From the NCBI GenBank assembly GCA_019114345.1, contig DXFS01000066.1, positions 1 through 39,962 on the forward strand: 39,962 nt of DNA, in the 5' to 3' direction. The position numbers and the translations under genes are program-made. The notes under the pieces were generated by a model. That model searched no databases and was not told where the DNA came from. It saw nothing but the letters and a program-made list of their open reading frames with translations. Positions 23,303-32,209 of this stretch are shown here, in pieces. Source of the stretch: Candidatus Agathobaculum pullistercoris (GTDB taxonomy: Bacteria > Bacillota > Clostridia > Oscillospirales > Butyricicoccaceae). How positions within the stretch are numbered: position 1 is the stretch's first letter; each line of letters opens with the position of its first letter.

Positions 23303-24163
23303 CTACGGGGTGTATGCCTTGTCACAGATGATCTGGCTCGATCGGTCGAGCACCGCTGCATAGCGGTCGTAATCACTCAGGATCACACCCCAGTACAGCA
23401 TATCCACGATCGCGATCTGCGCCGTGCGCGAGAAGATCGCGTCGCCATACAGCAGCTGCTCATTGGAAGAGCACAGAAGCACATCGGCATACTGCGCAAT
23501 CCGCGAATCACGGAAGTTGGTAAGCACGATCGTGCGCGCACCGCTTTTGCGGGCGGTCTCCATCACGTCGACCGTGTCGCGCGACGAGCCGGAATAGGAT
23601 ACGCCGATCGCAAGGTCGTGCTCTGTCAAGCTACCGGCTACGATTTTCTGCAGGTAGCAATCCTCGTAAAACACGCACGGCAGGCCGAGGTACAACAGCT
23701 TGGTACACAGGTCGCGACAGGTAACCACCGAATTTTCCACGCCAAATACTGCAATTTTCCCGGCACTCCTGATCAATTCCACGCACCGCTCTATCATTTC
23801 GCCGGAGATGTATTTCAGCATCGTTTCCAGGCTGCGGATCGAAGTAGAAACAATGTGCGCGGGCACCGACGCCACGGTCTCCTCCGCAGTCAGATGATAG
23901 CCATGCATAACGTGGGAACTGCGGCGCCCCTGCTCCTCAATCAGCGCCATCTGAAAAGTGCGGAATCCCGTGAAGCCAACGGCCCGGGCCAGACGGATCA
24001 CCGTCGGCTGGCTGACCCCCGCCCGCTGTGCAGTTTGCGCCAACGTCATCTGGCCGGCTTCAGACAGGTGCGCCAGGATATAATCCGCTGCCTTCTGCTC
24101 ACTGGGCCGCAGTGAAGCATAACGGCTTTCCAGAAGCAGCCGCAGGGAAATCGCTTCAGACAT
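23303..24163 (-). CDS. MurR/RpiR-family transcriptional regulator
   Basis: A 286-residue regulator. The N-terminal helix-turn-helix domain (about 1-77) contains MTLAQTAQRAGVSQPTVIRLARAVGF. The C-terminal SIS domain (about 125-260) has AVFGVENSVVTCRDLC and GVSYSGSSRDTVDVMETARKSGA, the phosphosugar-binding loops of the family. The ATG follows AAGGAAGGG. It has its own terminator and lies directly upstream of the AEP transport and degradation genes in the same direction, which makes it their likely regulator. A SIS-type sensor would be unusual for a phosphonate operon; the effector could be an AEP-pathway intermediate or an unrelated sugar phosphate. Confidence 0.88.
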   Translation of the reverse strand: MSEAISLRLLLESRYASLRPSEQKAADYILAHLSEAGQMTLAQTAQRAGVSQPTVIRLARAVGFTGFRTFQMALIEEQGRRSSHVMHGYHLTAEETVASVPAHIVSTSIRSLETMLKYISGEMIERCVELIRSAGKIAVFGVENSVVTCRDLCTKLLYLGLPCVFYEDCYLQKIVAGSLTEHDLAIGVSYSGSSRDTVDVMETARKSGARTIVLTNFRDSRIAQYADVLLCSSNEQLLYGDAIFSRTAQIAIVDMLYWGVILSDYDRYAAVLDRSSQIICDKAYTP

Positions 24164-24614
24164 TGCAAACCCTTCCTTGTAGTAAATCTAACATAAAGTC
24201 AGTTTACCGGAAAAGGGCAGGCAACGCAAAACAAAACTACATCAAATGCAGGTTAATGATTGGTCAAGCGGCAATGCACAAGCTTTTCCCGGTATCCGGT
24301 TATCCGGGATGCATACAAAATCTTCTGCGGGCTGGGGCTTCTTTCGCTCATCCGGCCGCATCCATTCTCGTTTACGGCATATGACTCCCGTTCCTCCCTC
24401 CAGATGCTTTTTCTCTGCTTCGCTGCCACTTGAAAAGGAAACGCAGCGGAACGGCACCGCGAAAGCCGTGCCGTCCCCCGGTCGTATCTGCTGTTTGTCT
24501 TGCTGTGTCCCACACGGTCTTGCGCATCTTGTCAAAATTGTAGGCAGCTTGTATGGAACCAACTGGCCCATCAGTTTATGTACCGTTTGCCGACCGCATC
24601 TCCCTAATTCATAC
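24164..24614. other. Non-coding stretch between kdgK and the RpiR gene
   Basis: About 450 bp separating the hexuronate genes from the AEP module. Short open frames here overlap each other, lack ribosome binding sites and match nothing I recognise. A GC-rich inverted repeat (ACGGCAC and GTGCCGT, about 24452-24476) has no T-run. I see no RNA gene. Confidence 0.5.
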
Positions 24615-25640
24615 TCAGCGCTGGATACGTCCGGAGCCGTCGCCGCCGGCGAGCTTTTCCACCTCGGAGACGGTGACCATGTTATAGTCACCCTCGATGG
24701 TGTGCTTGAGCGCGGAAGCCGCAACAGCGAACTCAACCGCCTCCTGCGTGCTCTTGCCGTTCAGCAGGGCATAAATCAGGCCGCCGCCGAAGGAGTCGCC
24801 GCCGCCGACGCGGTCGATGATACGCAGCTCGTACTTCTTGGAGAAGCAGTATTCGCCGCTCTTGGCGTCGAACAGCATCGCGCTCCAGCCGTTGTCGGAC
24901 GCGGAGTGGGACTCGCGCAGGGTGATGGCAACCTTTTCAAAGCCGAACTTGTCAGCCAGCTGCTTGGCAACCGACTTGTAGCCCTCGTGGTTGATCTCGC
25001 CCGCGTAGATGTCGGTCGCCTCGGCCTCGATGCCGAATACATCCTTCGCATCCTCCTCGTTGGAGATGCATACATCAACGTACTGGCACAGCTCGGTCAT
25101 CGCCTCGCGTGCCTGCTCGCGGGTCCACAGCTTGCCGCGGTAGTTCAGGTCGCAGGAGATCTTGACGCCGTGTGCCTTGGCCGCCTGGCAGGCCTCGCGG
25201 CAGATATCGACCACATTCGGGCCGAGTGCCGGGGTGATGCCGGTGAAGTGGAACCAGTCCACACCGTCGAAAATCTTATCCCAGTCAAAATCAGCGGTGG
25301 TCGCTTCCTGGATCGCAGAGTGCGCGCGGTCATAGATGCAGACCGAGCCGCGCTGGGAAGCGCCCTTCTCGTTGAAGTAGATGCCGATGCGGTCGCCGCC
25401 GCGGACGATCATGCTGGTGTCCACACCGTAGCGGCGCAGCGAGTTGACTGCTGCCTGGCCAATTGCGTGCGCCGGCAGCTTGGTGACAAAAGCAGCGTCC
25501 ATGCCGTAGTTCGCCAGCGAAACGGCGACATTGGCCTCGCCGCCGCCGAAGCTGAACTCCAGATGGTCGGCCTGTACGAAACGCTCGTAGTTGTACGGCT
25601 GCAGCCGGATCATCAGCTCGCCGAAGGTTACGATTTTCAT
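24615..25640 (-). CDS. kdgK: 2-keto-3-deoxygluconate kinase (PfkB family)
   Basis: A 341-residue ribokinase-fold sugar kinase. The opening TFGELMIRLQP and FGGGEANVAVSLANYG are the substrate-side PfkB motifs; DRVGGGDSFGGGLIYAL near the C-terminus holds the catalytic Asp and anion hole (GGGDSF in place of the usual GAGDSF). KDG kinase phosphorylates 2-keto-3-deoxygluconate to the 6-phosphate, the substrate of Eda encoded two genes upstream. The ATG follows CAGGAGGG. The position at the end of the uxuB-eda run makes the assignment firm; a general carbohydrate kinase is the only real alternative. Confidence 0.9.
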   Translation of the reverse strand: MKIVTFGELMIRLQPYNYERFVQADHLEFSFGGGEANVAVSLANYGMDAAFVTKLPAHAIGQAAVNSLRRYGVDTSMIVRGGDRIGIYFNEKGASQRGSVCIYDRAHSAIQEATTADFDWDKIFDGVDWFHFTGITPALGPNVVDICREACQAAKAHGVKISCDLNYRGKLWTREQAREAMTELCQYVDVCISNEEDAKDVFGIEAEATDIYAGEINHEGYKSVAKQLADKFGFEKVAITLRESHSASDNGWSAMLFDAKSGEYCFSKKYELRIIDRVGGGDSFGGGLIYALLNGKSTQEAVEFAVAASALKHTIEGDYNMVTVSEVEKLAGGDGSGRIQR

Positions 25641-25663
25641 GGTTTTCCCTCCTGTGTGGGTGC

Positions 25664-26008
25664 TTATTTCTTGCCGACCAGATGTACGGCAAAGCCGCAG
25701 ATCTCGTCGGTCAGGTAAATGGCGTTGAGTGTGCCGTCCGCCTTGAACTTCGCGGTCGCATCGTTGAAGGTGAAGCCGCGGGCTTCCAGTTCGGCCTTTG
25801 CGGCCGGGACGTCCGGCGTGCCGATGGCGATGTGGCCGTTTTTGCCCATATACGGCTCCTTCATCAGCTCAATATCACCCGCGAAGAACGAGCTGTTGCC
25901 CTCTTTGACGGCAAAGCCGAACAGGGTTTCGAACATGCGCGCAGCCTTTTCCGCCTCTTCCTTGTTGGCGGCGTTGATGCCCACATGGGCCAGCGAGTAC
26001 TTAAGCAT
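25664..26008 (-). CDS. VOC (glyoxalase/dioxygenase-fold) protein
   Basis: A 114-residue protein of the vicinal-oxygen-chelate fold: LAHVGINAANKEEAEKAARMFETLFGF, then IELMKEPYMGKNGHIAIGTPDV and DEICGFAVHLVGKK, the two beta-alpha-beta-beta-beta halves with His/Glu metal-ligand candidates (His8, Glu52 region, His59, His110). It overlaps the eda stop by eight bases and sits between eda and kdgK. Proteins like this recur in such KDG clusters of Clostridia; a role in aldose or keto-acid isomerisation or detoxification is plausible but unproven. Confidence 0.75.
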   Translation of the reverse strand: MLKYSLAHVGINAANKEEAEKAARMFETLFGFAVKEGNSSFFAGDIELMKEPYMGKNGHIAIGTPDVPAAKAELEARGFTFNDATAKFKADGTLNAIYLTDEICGFAVHLVGKK

Positions 26009-26645
26009 TGCGCGCCGCCTTTACGATCTCGACCGACTGCTTGCACAGGTCGGTGATCTCATCCCATTTGCCATTGTCGATCAGGTCAGCGGTGACCATG
26101 TAGGAGCCGCCGCAGGCCGCGATGACCGGGTTCCTGACGTAGTCTGCCAAGTTTTTCAACGAAATGCCGCCGGTCGGCATGACCTTGAACATCGGGAACG
26201 GCGCGCTCATGGCCTTAATCTTGGCCATGCCGCCGGACTGCTCAGCGGGGAAGAACTTGAGCACTGAAAGGCCGAACTTGTAGGCGGTGTGGTAGTCGGT
26301 CGGCGTGGTGCAGCCGGGAAAGATCTGAATGCTGACCTTCTGGCAGTAAGCAACGATATCGGGATCCATGCCTGGGGTGACGATGAACTGTGCGCCCGCA
26401 GCCATGGCCTCGTCCACCTGGCTGGTAGTCAGCACCGTGCCCGCGCCGACCAGCATTTCGGGGGAATTGTCGCGCATCGCCTTGATGGCGATTGCCGCGC
26501 CGGCTGCGCGGAACGTGACCTCCGCCACCGGTACGCCGCCGGCGATCAGGGCCTTTGCCAGCGGGATCGCGTCACGCTCCGGGTGGTTGAGCTTGATGAC
26601 CGGTACGACGCCGATCTCCGAGATCCGTTTCTCCATTTCATTCAT
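26001..26645 (-). CDS. eda: KDPG aldolase (2-dehydro-3-deoxyphosphogluconate aldolase)
   Basis: A 214-residue class-I aldolase that splits KDPG into pyruvate and glyceraldehyde-3-phosphate. The catalytic Glu42 is in VAEVTFRAA, the phosphate-binding region is GAGTVLTTSQ and GCTTPTD, and the Schiff-base Lys130 is in LKFFPAEQSGG, matching Glu45 and Lys133 of the E. coli enzyme. The frame is open to 26732, but the ATG at 26645 follows GAGAGGAG and begins at the family's usual N-terminus. It lies 16 bp after the damaged uxaC and overlaps the VOC gene. Confidence 0.95.
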   Translation of the reverse strand: MNEMEKRISEIGVVPVIKLNHPERDAIPLAKALIAGGVPVAEVTFRAAGAAIAIKAMRDNSPEMLVGAGTVLTTSQVDEAMAAGAQFIVTPGMDPDIVAYCQKVSIQIFPGCTTPTDYHTAYKFGLSVLKFFPAEQSGGMAKIKAMSAPFPMFKVMPTGGISLKNLADYVRNPVIAACGGSYMVTADLIDNGKWDEITDLCKQSVEIVKAARNA

Positions 26646-26661
26646 TGTTGGTTCTCCTCTC

Positions 26662-27440
26662 TCATTCGAGACCGATATAATTCCAAACATTGTTGAAGCA
26701 GATGTCCTCAACGATTCTGCCAATCCCGTCAAAATCTGCCGGCGCCATGCCCTTGTCGATCCAGCCGCCGATCACCTCGCACAGGATGCGGCGGAAGTAT
26801 TCATGGCGCGGATAGGACAGGAACGAGCGCGAGTCGGTCAGCATACCGACAAAGCGGCTGAGCACGCCGATGTTCGCAAGGCTCTTGAGCTGCGTGGTCA
26901 TGCCGTCGTAATGGTCGTTGAACCACCAAGCTGAGCCGAACTGGATCTTGCCCGCGGCGGCCGCATCCTGGAAGCACCCCGCCATCGCGGCCAGTTTATC
27001 GTTGTCCGCCGCGTTGAGCGTGTACAGGATGGTCTTGGACAGCTTATCGCGGATCCCAAACAATCGAACTATGCCGTGAGCGAAGCCGCAGAGATCACGT
27101 CGGCGATCGCGTCGCCGCCGAGCACATGATACAGCTTTCCGTTCAGATTGCCGGTCAAGCCGGGCATGACCTCAGCAAAGCGGTTGAACTTGTCATGGAA
27201 GCTCGCGCTGCCGGTCACATACTCCTCCGGCACTGCATTGGCGCGCATCACGCGCCACTTGTAGTGTTCGCCCGCAAGCCATGCCTCGCCGATATCCGAA
27301 AACTGCTTGTTTTCGGATATCTCTGCCGGATTCAGGTGGCAGTGGTAGTCGAAAATCGGCATCCCCTCTGCATGCTCGTGGTACAGCCTGCGCGCGGCTT
27401 CGGTCGTGAGCAGGAAGTCCCCGCCAATAAAGCTATTCAT
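26662..27440 (-). pseudogene. uxaC: Glucuronate isomerase remnant (large internal deletion and frameshift)
   Basis: UxaC (about 465 residues) converts glucuronate to fructuronate. The 5' part (27440 down to 27069) encodes the true N-terminus, including the metal-binding FDYHCHLNPAEI and a normal start with AAAAGGAGG, up to [11 protein letters not shown]. Shortly after it jumps to sequence resembling a late part of the protein ([16 protein letters not shown]) and stops. The 3' part in another frame (27063 to 26662) encodes the C-terminus: [61 protein letters not shown]. About 180-200 middle codons are missing and the two parts are out of frame by a small indel near 27064. It is not expected to give an active enzyme. 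An assembly error is possible. Confidence 0.82.
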
Positions 27441-27460
27441 ATCGCTTGCCTCCTTTTATT

Positions 27461-27483
27461 TGATTCCACTCACAATGGAATCA
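27461..27483. repeat. Inverted repeat between uxuB and uxaC
   Basis: TGATTCCA and TGGAATCA are perfect inverted arms separated by seven bases, just upstream of the uxaC ribosome binding site. It may be an operator or a transcript-processing hairpin. Confidence 0.5.
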
Positions 27484-27526
27484 TATCTGTGCGGATTAGA
27501 AGATCTTTCCAGCGTGCCCCGGCCGG

Positions 27527-29116
27527 TCAAGTGTCCACATATTTTTTGACTGTGGCACGAACCGCACCCGGACCTGCCATCAGCTCCTGCCAGTAGCCAG
27601 CGACCTTGTCCGCAAGTCCTGCCTCATAGAGATCGACAGCAAAGATCGACGCATCCGACAAGATCGGGCGAAGCATTTCCGCATTATTCTCCGCACCCAG
27701 CCGTGCATCGGAAAGCCGACTCTGCAGGCTATCCAGCAACGGGTCGGGTGAGCAGTCAAACGGCTTTCCTTCGTCATCAATGCCAATCAGGTAGCGCAGC
27801 CAACCCGCCAGCACCAACGGAATCAGTTTGAGCTCAGACGCCTTGTGCTCAGGTGAAGCCATATATGCCTTGATGGTTTCACCAAAACGTACACATAGCT
27901 TCTGCGAAGTATCCGTTGCAATACGCTGCGGCGTGTCCGGCATAAACGGATTGGGGAAACGAACTGTCAGCACTTCGTTCAGGAACTGCTCAGGATCGAT
28001 AATGCCAGGATTGACAACAAAAGGCAAACTTTCCTTATAGCTCATTTCGGTGATAAAGCGCACCAGATCCTCGTCCTTCATTTCTGCAGCAATGGAGGTA
28101 TAGCCGAGCAGGCAGCCGTAAACCGCCAGGCAGGTATGAAGCGGATTTAAGCAGGTGCCGACTTTCATCTGCTCCACACGGTTAACCGTGTCCCTGTTCG
28201 TAAAAATGATTCCGGCTTTTTCCAGCGGCGGACGACCGCCCGGGAACAGGTCCTCAATGACCAAGTACTGCGGCTTTTCCGCATTGACAAATGGCGCGAT
28301 ATATGTGTGCTTCGTGGTGACAAAGGGCTTGACGTCCTCCACGCCGTCTGTAGTCAGCTGCGCCTCTACGCTTTCGTTCGGGCGCGGCGTGATCTTATCG
28401 ATCATGCTCCAAGGGAAGGTGATGCCAGTGGTGAAATATGCGGCCTCCTCCGCGGAGATCCTGCCGTTCTTCTGCCACGCTTCCACGATCTCTATCACTG
28501 CGTTCTGCAGCTTCTCGCCATTGTGCGAGCAGTTATCCATCGACACCAGTGCAAGCGGCTTTGCACCAGCGTGATAACGTTCCAGACACAGCGCGGCGAG
28601 CTGCGCCATAAATGTCTTGCAGGCCGCCGGCCCGTTTTCCATATCCTCTGCTACGGCGGGCATCAGCTCATGGTTTGCGTTGCGCAGCGAATAGCCCTTT
28701 TCCGTAATGGTGAACGACACCATCTGCAGCGAATCGCTGCGGAAGATCTCTGCCACACGAGCCGCGTCGTCCTTCATGGTCAGGCTCTCGCAAAGCGAGC
28801 CGACGACCTCCTTGTCAATATTGCCGTCCGGATTGAGCGTCACTGCAATGGACAGATTATCGACCGGCCGGAAGCACGCGGTGACGATCTCATCGTCATA
28901 ACCTTCGCAGCAGACAATGCCCGTATCCATATCGCCGTTCTCGATCAGGCGCTGTGCGACCACACAGGGGAACGCGCGAAAAATATTGCCAGCGCCGAAG
29001 TGCAGCCATCGCGGATTCTTCTGCGTGCGCGCAGCCACTGCCGCAACGTCGTACTGCGGCAGGTGGTATCCCTTCCATGCCTGGGTGTCCTGGAGGGATT
29101 TGAAGGACAATTTCAA
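27527..29116 (-). CDS. uxuB: Fructuronate reductase (mannitol dehydrogenase family)
   Basis: A 529-residue NAD-dependent polyol dehydrogenase that interconverts fructuronate and mannonate. It has the family start LHFGAGNIFRAF (cofactor fold), the ENGDMDTGIVCCEG segment, and the catalytic block KVGTCLNPLHTCLAVYGCLLG with NxxH-type residues. No ATG is available: a GTG at 29125 directly abuts GAGGAG and is too close, whereas the TTG at 29116 has an eight-base spacing and begins KLSFKSLQDT as in homologues, so it is chosen. It is followed by uxaC remnants and preceded by uxuA, so it serves the hexuronate route. UxuB is preferred over tagaturonate reductase UxaB because of uxuA next door. Confidence 0.88.
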   Translation of the reverse strand: MKLSFKSLQDTQAWKGYHLPQYDVAAVAARTQKNPRWLHFGAGNIFRAFPCVVAQRLIENGDMDTGIVCCEGYDDEIVTACFRPVDNLSIAVTLNPDGNIDKEVVGSLCESLTMKDDAARVAEIFRSDSLQMVSFTITEKGYSLRNANHELMPAVAEDMENGPAACKTFMAQLAALCLERYHAGAKPLALVSMDNCSHNGEKLQNAVIEIVEAWQKNGRISAEEAAYFTTGITFPWSMIDKITPRPNESVEAQLTTDGVEDVKPFVTTKHTYIAPFVNAEKPQYLVIEDLFPGGRPPLEKAGIIFTNRDTVNRVEQMKVGTCLNPLHTCLAVYGCLLGYTSIAAEMKDEDLVRFITEMSYKESLPFVVNPGIIDPEQFLNEVLTVRFPNPFMPDTPQRIATDTSQKLCVRFGETIKAYMASPEHKASELKLIPLVLAGWLRYLIGIDDEGKPFDCSPDPLLDSLQSRLSDARLGAENNAEMLRPILSDASIFAVDLYEAGLADKVAGYWQELMAGPGAVRATVKKYVDT

Positions 29117-29172
29117 TCGAATCACTCCTCTCGATTTTCCTTTTTTGGTAATTTGTAATGGATTTTAAATAA

Positions 29173-30243
29173 TCATACCTTTCCTTCGGTTTTATCCAGC
29201 ATATCCCAACAACCCCACAGATACATAATTCCCAGTGCACGATCATATAGACCGTAGCCCGGGCGACACTGCTCGCCCCAGATATGTCTGCCATGATCCG
29301 GACGCATATAACCTTTGAATCCGCAATCGTGATAGGCTTTCATGATATCCAGGATACCCACATCGCCGTCACAATCGCGATGTGAAACCTCGGAGAAATC
29401 ACCGTTTTTATAGTGTTTTAAATTGCGCACATGGGCAAATGCAATGCGGTCACAATGTTTACGAATAATTTCTGCTACACAATTCCCCGGATTGGCCCCC
29501 AGCGAACCAGAACACAGGGTCAGACAGTTATATGGGTCGTCTACCATGGACAGGAACCGATCAATTGCGGGGGAATCCACCAGTAGGCGCGGCAAACCAA
29601 AAATATCCCAAGGGGGATCATCCTGGTGAATAGCCATCTTGATGTCACACTCATGGCAGGTCGGCATGATAGCATCCAAAAAGTATTTCAGATTTTCCCA
29701 TAACTTTCCCTTGGTTACTGGCCTGTATGCTTCAAACAGCTCGGAAAGACGCGCCATGCGTTCCGGTTCCCAACCAGGCATGGTATATCCCTCGCAGCTT
29801 TTGAGAATATATTCTGTCATCTCCTTCGGATCTTCTTGAATAATCGATTTTTCATAATATAGTGCATTCGAGCCATCCGGCAAAGGATGGTGCAGATCCG
29901 TACGCGTCCAATCAAAAACCGGCATAAAGTTATAGCAGACGACCTTGACGCCGAATTCCGCCAAATTGCGCAGCGTAGTTTTATAATTCTCAATGTACTG
30001 ATCGCGAGTTGGCAGACCGATTTTAATATCGTCGTGTATATTGACCGACTCCACCACATCCATATTAAAGCCATAGGGGGCAAGCTGATCGGCGACCTCC
30101 TGGATTTCCTCAATCGTCCAGATCTCGCCGGCCTGTTTATTGTGCAGTGCCCACACGATGCCGGTGACACCGGGAATTTGCTTGATATCTGCAAGGGATA
30201 CACTGTCATTGCCTTCGCCGTACCATCGAAATGTCATTTGCAT
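29173..30243 (-). CDS. uxuA: D-mannonate dehydratase
   Basis: A 356-residue TIM-barrel enzyme that dehydrates D-mannonate to 2-keto-3-deoxygluconate. The family start is MTFRWYGEGNDSVSLADIKQIPG, with VVESVNIHDDIKIG, YNFMPVFDWTRTDL and the metal-site segments MAIHQDDPPW and HVRNLKH; the end GYMRPDHGRHIW is also typical. The ATG follows GAAAGGCGG. It lies directly upstream of uxuB, and its product feeds kdgK and eda further on. A GC-rich hairpin 20-60 bp upstream could reduce transcription arriving from the SDR gene. Confidence 0.95.
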   Translation of the reverse strand: MQMTFRWYGEGNDSVSLADIKQIPGVTGIVWALHNKQAGEIWTIEEIQEVADQLAPYGFNMDVVESVNIHDDIKIGLPTRDQYIENYKTTLRNLAEFGVKVVCYNFMPVFDWTRTDLHHPLPDGSNALYYEKSIIQEDPKEMTEYILKSCEGYTMPGWEPERMARLSELFEAYRPVTKGKLWENLKYFLDAIMPTCHECDIKMAIHQDDPPWDIFGLPRLLVDSPAIDRFLSMVDDPYNCLTLCSGSLGANPGNCVAEIIRKHCDRIAFAHVRNLKHYKNGDFSEVSHRDCDGDVGILDIMKAYHDCGFKGYMRPDHGRHIWGEQCRPGYGLYDRALGIMYLWGCWDMLDKTEGKV

Positions 30244-30263
30244 AAGAAAAAACCGCCTTTCGT

Positions 30264-30302
30264 GAATAGAAAAGAGGGGCCGCCGCTCCTGCGGCGGCCC
30301 CC
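30264..30302 (-). terminator. Hairpin terminator between the SDR gene and uxuA
   Basis: GGGGCCGCCGC and GCGGCGGCCCC form an 11-bp GC stem around a four-base loop. On the - strand TCTTTTCT follows, so it can end or attenuate the transcript before uxuA. Confidence 0.65.
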
Positions 30303-30369
30303 TGAAAAGAGCATTTTTTATTATTTTCTGAGGAAGGGATCACAAAAAACTTCTCGTTATCTTTATCAA

Positions 30370-31173
30370 TCAGTATTTCGTCGGGAAATACCACGGTGTA
30401 CCACCGGCAATGGCACCACCGTCCACGTTGTAAACCTGTCCGGTCATATAGCTCGAAGCATCTGATAGCAGAAGTACCGTCATACCCATCAATTCTTCTG
30501 GCTTGGCCATGCGGCGACAGCAGGTGAGGTCTTCAATAACAGACATTCGTGCCCGATCCTCCTTCAGTTCACGAACCAAAGGGGTATCAATAAAACCTGG
30601 AGCGATTGCATTTGCCTGGATATTGAACTTCCCCCATTCTACAGCCATAGACCGGGTAAGGCCTAAGATTCCGCTCTTGGCACAGCCGTATACCGAACTA
30701 CCACCACAGATGCGCGTAGAGTTATATGATGCAATATTAATAATCTTCCCGCCTGTATGCCGCATTGACTGCAAAGTGACCTGCTGCCCCATGAAAAATG
30801 CCGCTTTCAGATTAACGTCCATGATCATATCATAGAGTTCCTCATCTACATCCAGGAATCCAAGCCGCTTGCTGGTGCCTGCTCCATTGATCAATCCATC
30901 GATGCGGCCATGTTGCGCTACAATTTCTTTGACGCAGTCTGTGATCTGCTGCACTGATCGCAGATCCACTTGGTGAGCAGTGTGTCCAGTTCCCTCTAGT
31001 GTCGGGAGCAGAGCCGACAGACTGTCCATTTTAATATCGCATAGCGCAAGCGTTGCGCCTGCCTGCGCCACGGTGCGCGCCATCTCGCTGCAAATACCGC
31101 CTGCAGCGCCTGTAATAACAACTACTTTTCCTTCAAGCGAATACATTCTCCTGAGCTTCTCTGTAACGTTCAC
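30370..31173 (-). CDS. Short-chain dehydrogenase with a Cys in the cofactor motif
   Basis: A 267-residue classical SDR of the gluconate-5-dehydrogenase/KduD-like type. The cofactor motif reads TGAAGGIC (residues 21-28): the third glycine of TGxxxGIG is replaced by Cys28. The catalytic set is otherwise present (NGAGTS, Ser in NIASYNS, YxxxK in VYGCAKSG, then APGFIDTPL and the C-terminal YMTGQVYNVDGGA). It probably interconverts a keto and a hydroxy sugar acid. The start is GTG at 31173, seven bases after AAAGGAGG. It lies 17 bp after the zinc dehydrogenase gene and close to uxuA. Substrate unknown. Confidence 0.85.
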   Translation of the reverse strand: MNVTEKLRRMYSLEGKVVVITGAAGGICSEMARTVAQAGATLALCDIKMDSLSALLPTLEGTGHTAHQVDLRSVQQITDCVKEIVAQHGRIDGLINGAGTSKRLGFLDVDEELYDMIMDVNLKAAFFMGQQVTLQSMRHTGGKIINIASYNSTRICGGSSVYGCAKSGILGLTRSMAVEWGKFNIQANAIAPGFIDTPLVRELKEDRARMSVIEDLTCCRRMAKPEELMGMTVLLLSDASSYMTGQVYNVDGGAIAGGTPWYFPTKY

Positions 31174-31190
31174 AGCGGTACCTCCTTTAA

Positions 31191-32207
31191 TCAAAAATGC
31201 ATTACGACCTTGCAGGCACCTGATTCCGGATTGCTTGCAATGGAAATCGCCTGTTCGAACTGATCAAACGAAAAAATGTGTGTTACATATTTCTGCAGCA
31301 TTGCCTCGCGCTCTGCCAGATGTTCAATCACTTTAGGAAACATCTTATATTGATGCCTGGTTCCTGATATTGTCAGCTCTTTACGATTGATAGGGGCACA
31401 GCTGATAGGGATCGGCCTTTCATTGAAGGACATCGGGACGATAGCGCCTGCTGTTGCTGCTATTTCAATAGAAAGCGGTAGCAGTTCCGGTACACCAGCG
31501 GAATCAAAAATCTCATTTGGCCCAATCCCGTCAGTAAGATCCTCTACACGTTTACGCAAATCCTCGTTTTGTGGGTCTATTACCGCATCTGCTCCAAAAT
31601 CCAAGGCCAATTCTCGACGTGCAGCGCTTACTTCTGAGATAATCGCGCGTGCACCGATCCGTTTTGCCGTATCAAGCACCATAAGGCCAATCGGTCCTGC
31701 ACCATGGATCAGAACAATATCGTCTGGGAGCGTTCCCGCTCGTGCGTGCGCTTGTTCCCCGATTGTACATGGTTCTATCGCTGTTGCCAACTCCCAAGAT
31801 ATCCAGTCCGGAAGAGCATAAAGATTTTGGGCCGGACTCACATAATATTCTGCAAAACCGCCATCAATATCCACACTGACAATTTGTAGATGCTGGCACA
31901 CGTTACGACGTCCGCGCCGACAGGCATGGCACTTACCGCAGTACCGTAATGGCTCTGCAATGACCCGGTCTCCATGCTTCCATTCGGTCACTGCCGATCC
32001 CACTTCCACCACTTCACCCACGATCTCATGTCCTGGAATACGCGGATAATGTGCAGCTGAATTCAAACCATGGAGCAAATGCAGGTCTGATCCGCATATT
32101 CCTACTGCTTTTACCTGCACAACTACATCGTCTGGCCGGCTGACAACCGGACGAGGCACTTCCTTCATGCAGTATGTCCCCGGAGATTCCACTACTATTG
32201 CTTTCAT
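31191..32207 (-). CDS. Zinc-dependent medium-chain dehydrogenase (sorbitol/idonate type)
   Basis: A 338-residue MDR enzyme. The catalytic zinc ligands are in GICGSDLHL and PGHEIVGEV, the structural zinc site is CGKCHACRRGRRNVC, and the Rossmann motif is IHGAGPIGLMVLD. It most resembles NAD-dependent polyol and sugar-acid dehydrogenases (sorbitol, threonine, idonate or galactitol type). The ATG at 32207 lies five bases after AAAAGGAG; a GTG six bases earlier abuts that site and is rejected. The upstream epimerase stop lies three bases before this start, so the genes are coupled. The substrate may be the same sugar acid as for the neighbouring SDR. Confidence 0.87.
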   Translation of the reverse strand: MKAIVVESPGTYCMKEVPRPVVSRPDDVVVQVKAVGICGSDLHLLHGLNSAAHYPRIPGHEIVGEVVEVGSAVTEWKHGDRVIAEPLRYCGKCHACRRGRRNVCQHLQIVSVDIDGGFAEYYVSPAQNLYALPDWISWELATAIEPCTIGEQAHARAGTLPDDIVLIHGAGPIGLMVLDTAKRIGARAIISEVSAARRELALDFGADAVIDPQNEDLRKRVEDLTDGIGPNEIFDSAGVPELLPLSIEIAATAGAIVPMSFNERPIPISCAPINRKELTISGTRHQYKMFPKVIEHLAEREAMLQKYVTHIFSFDQFEQAISIASNPESGACKVVMHF

Positions 32208-32209
32208 AT

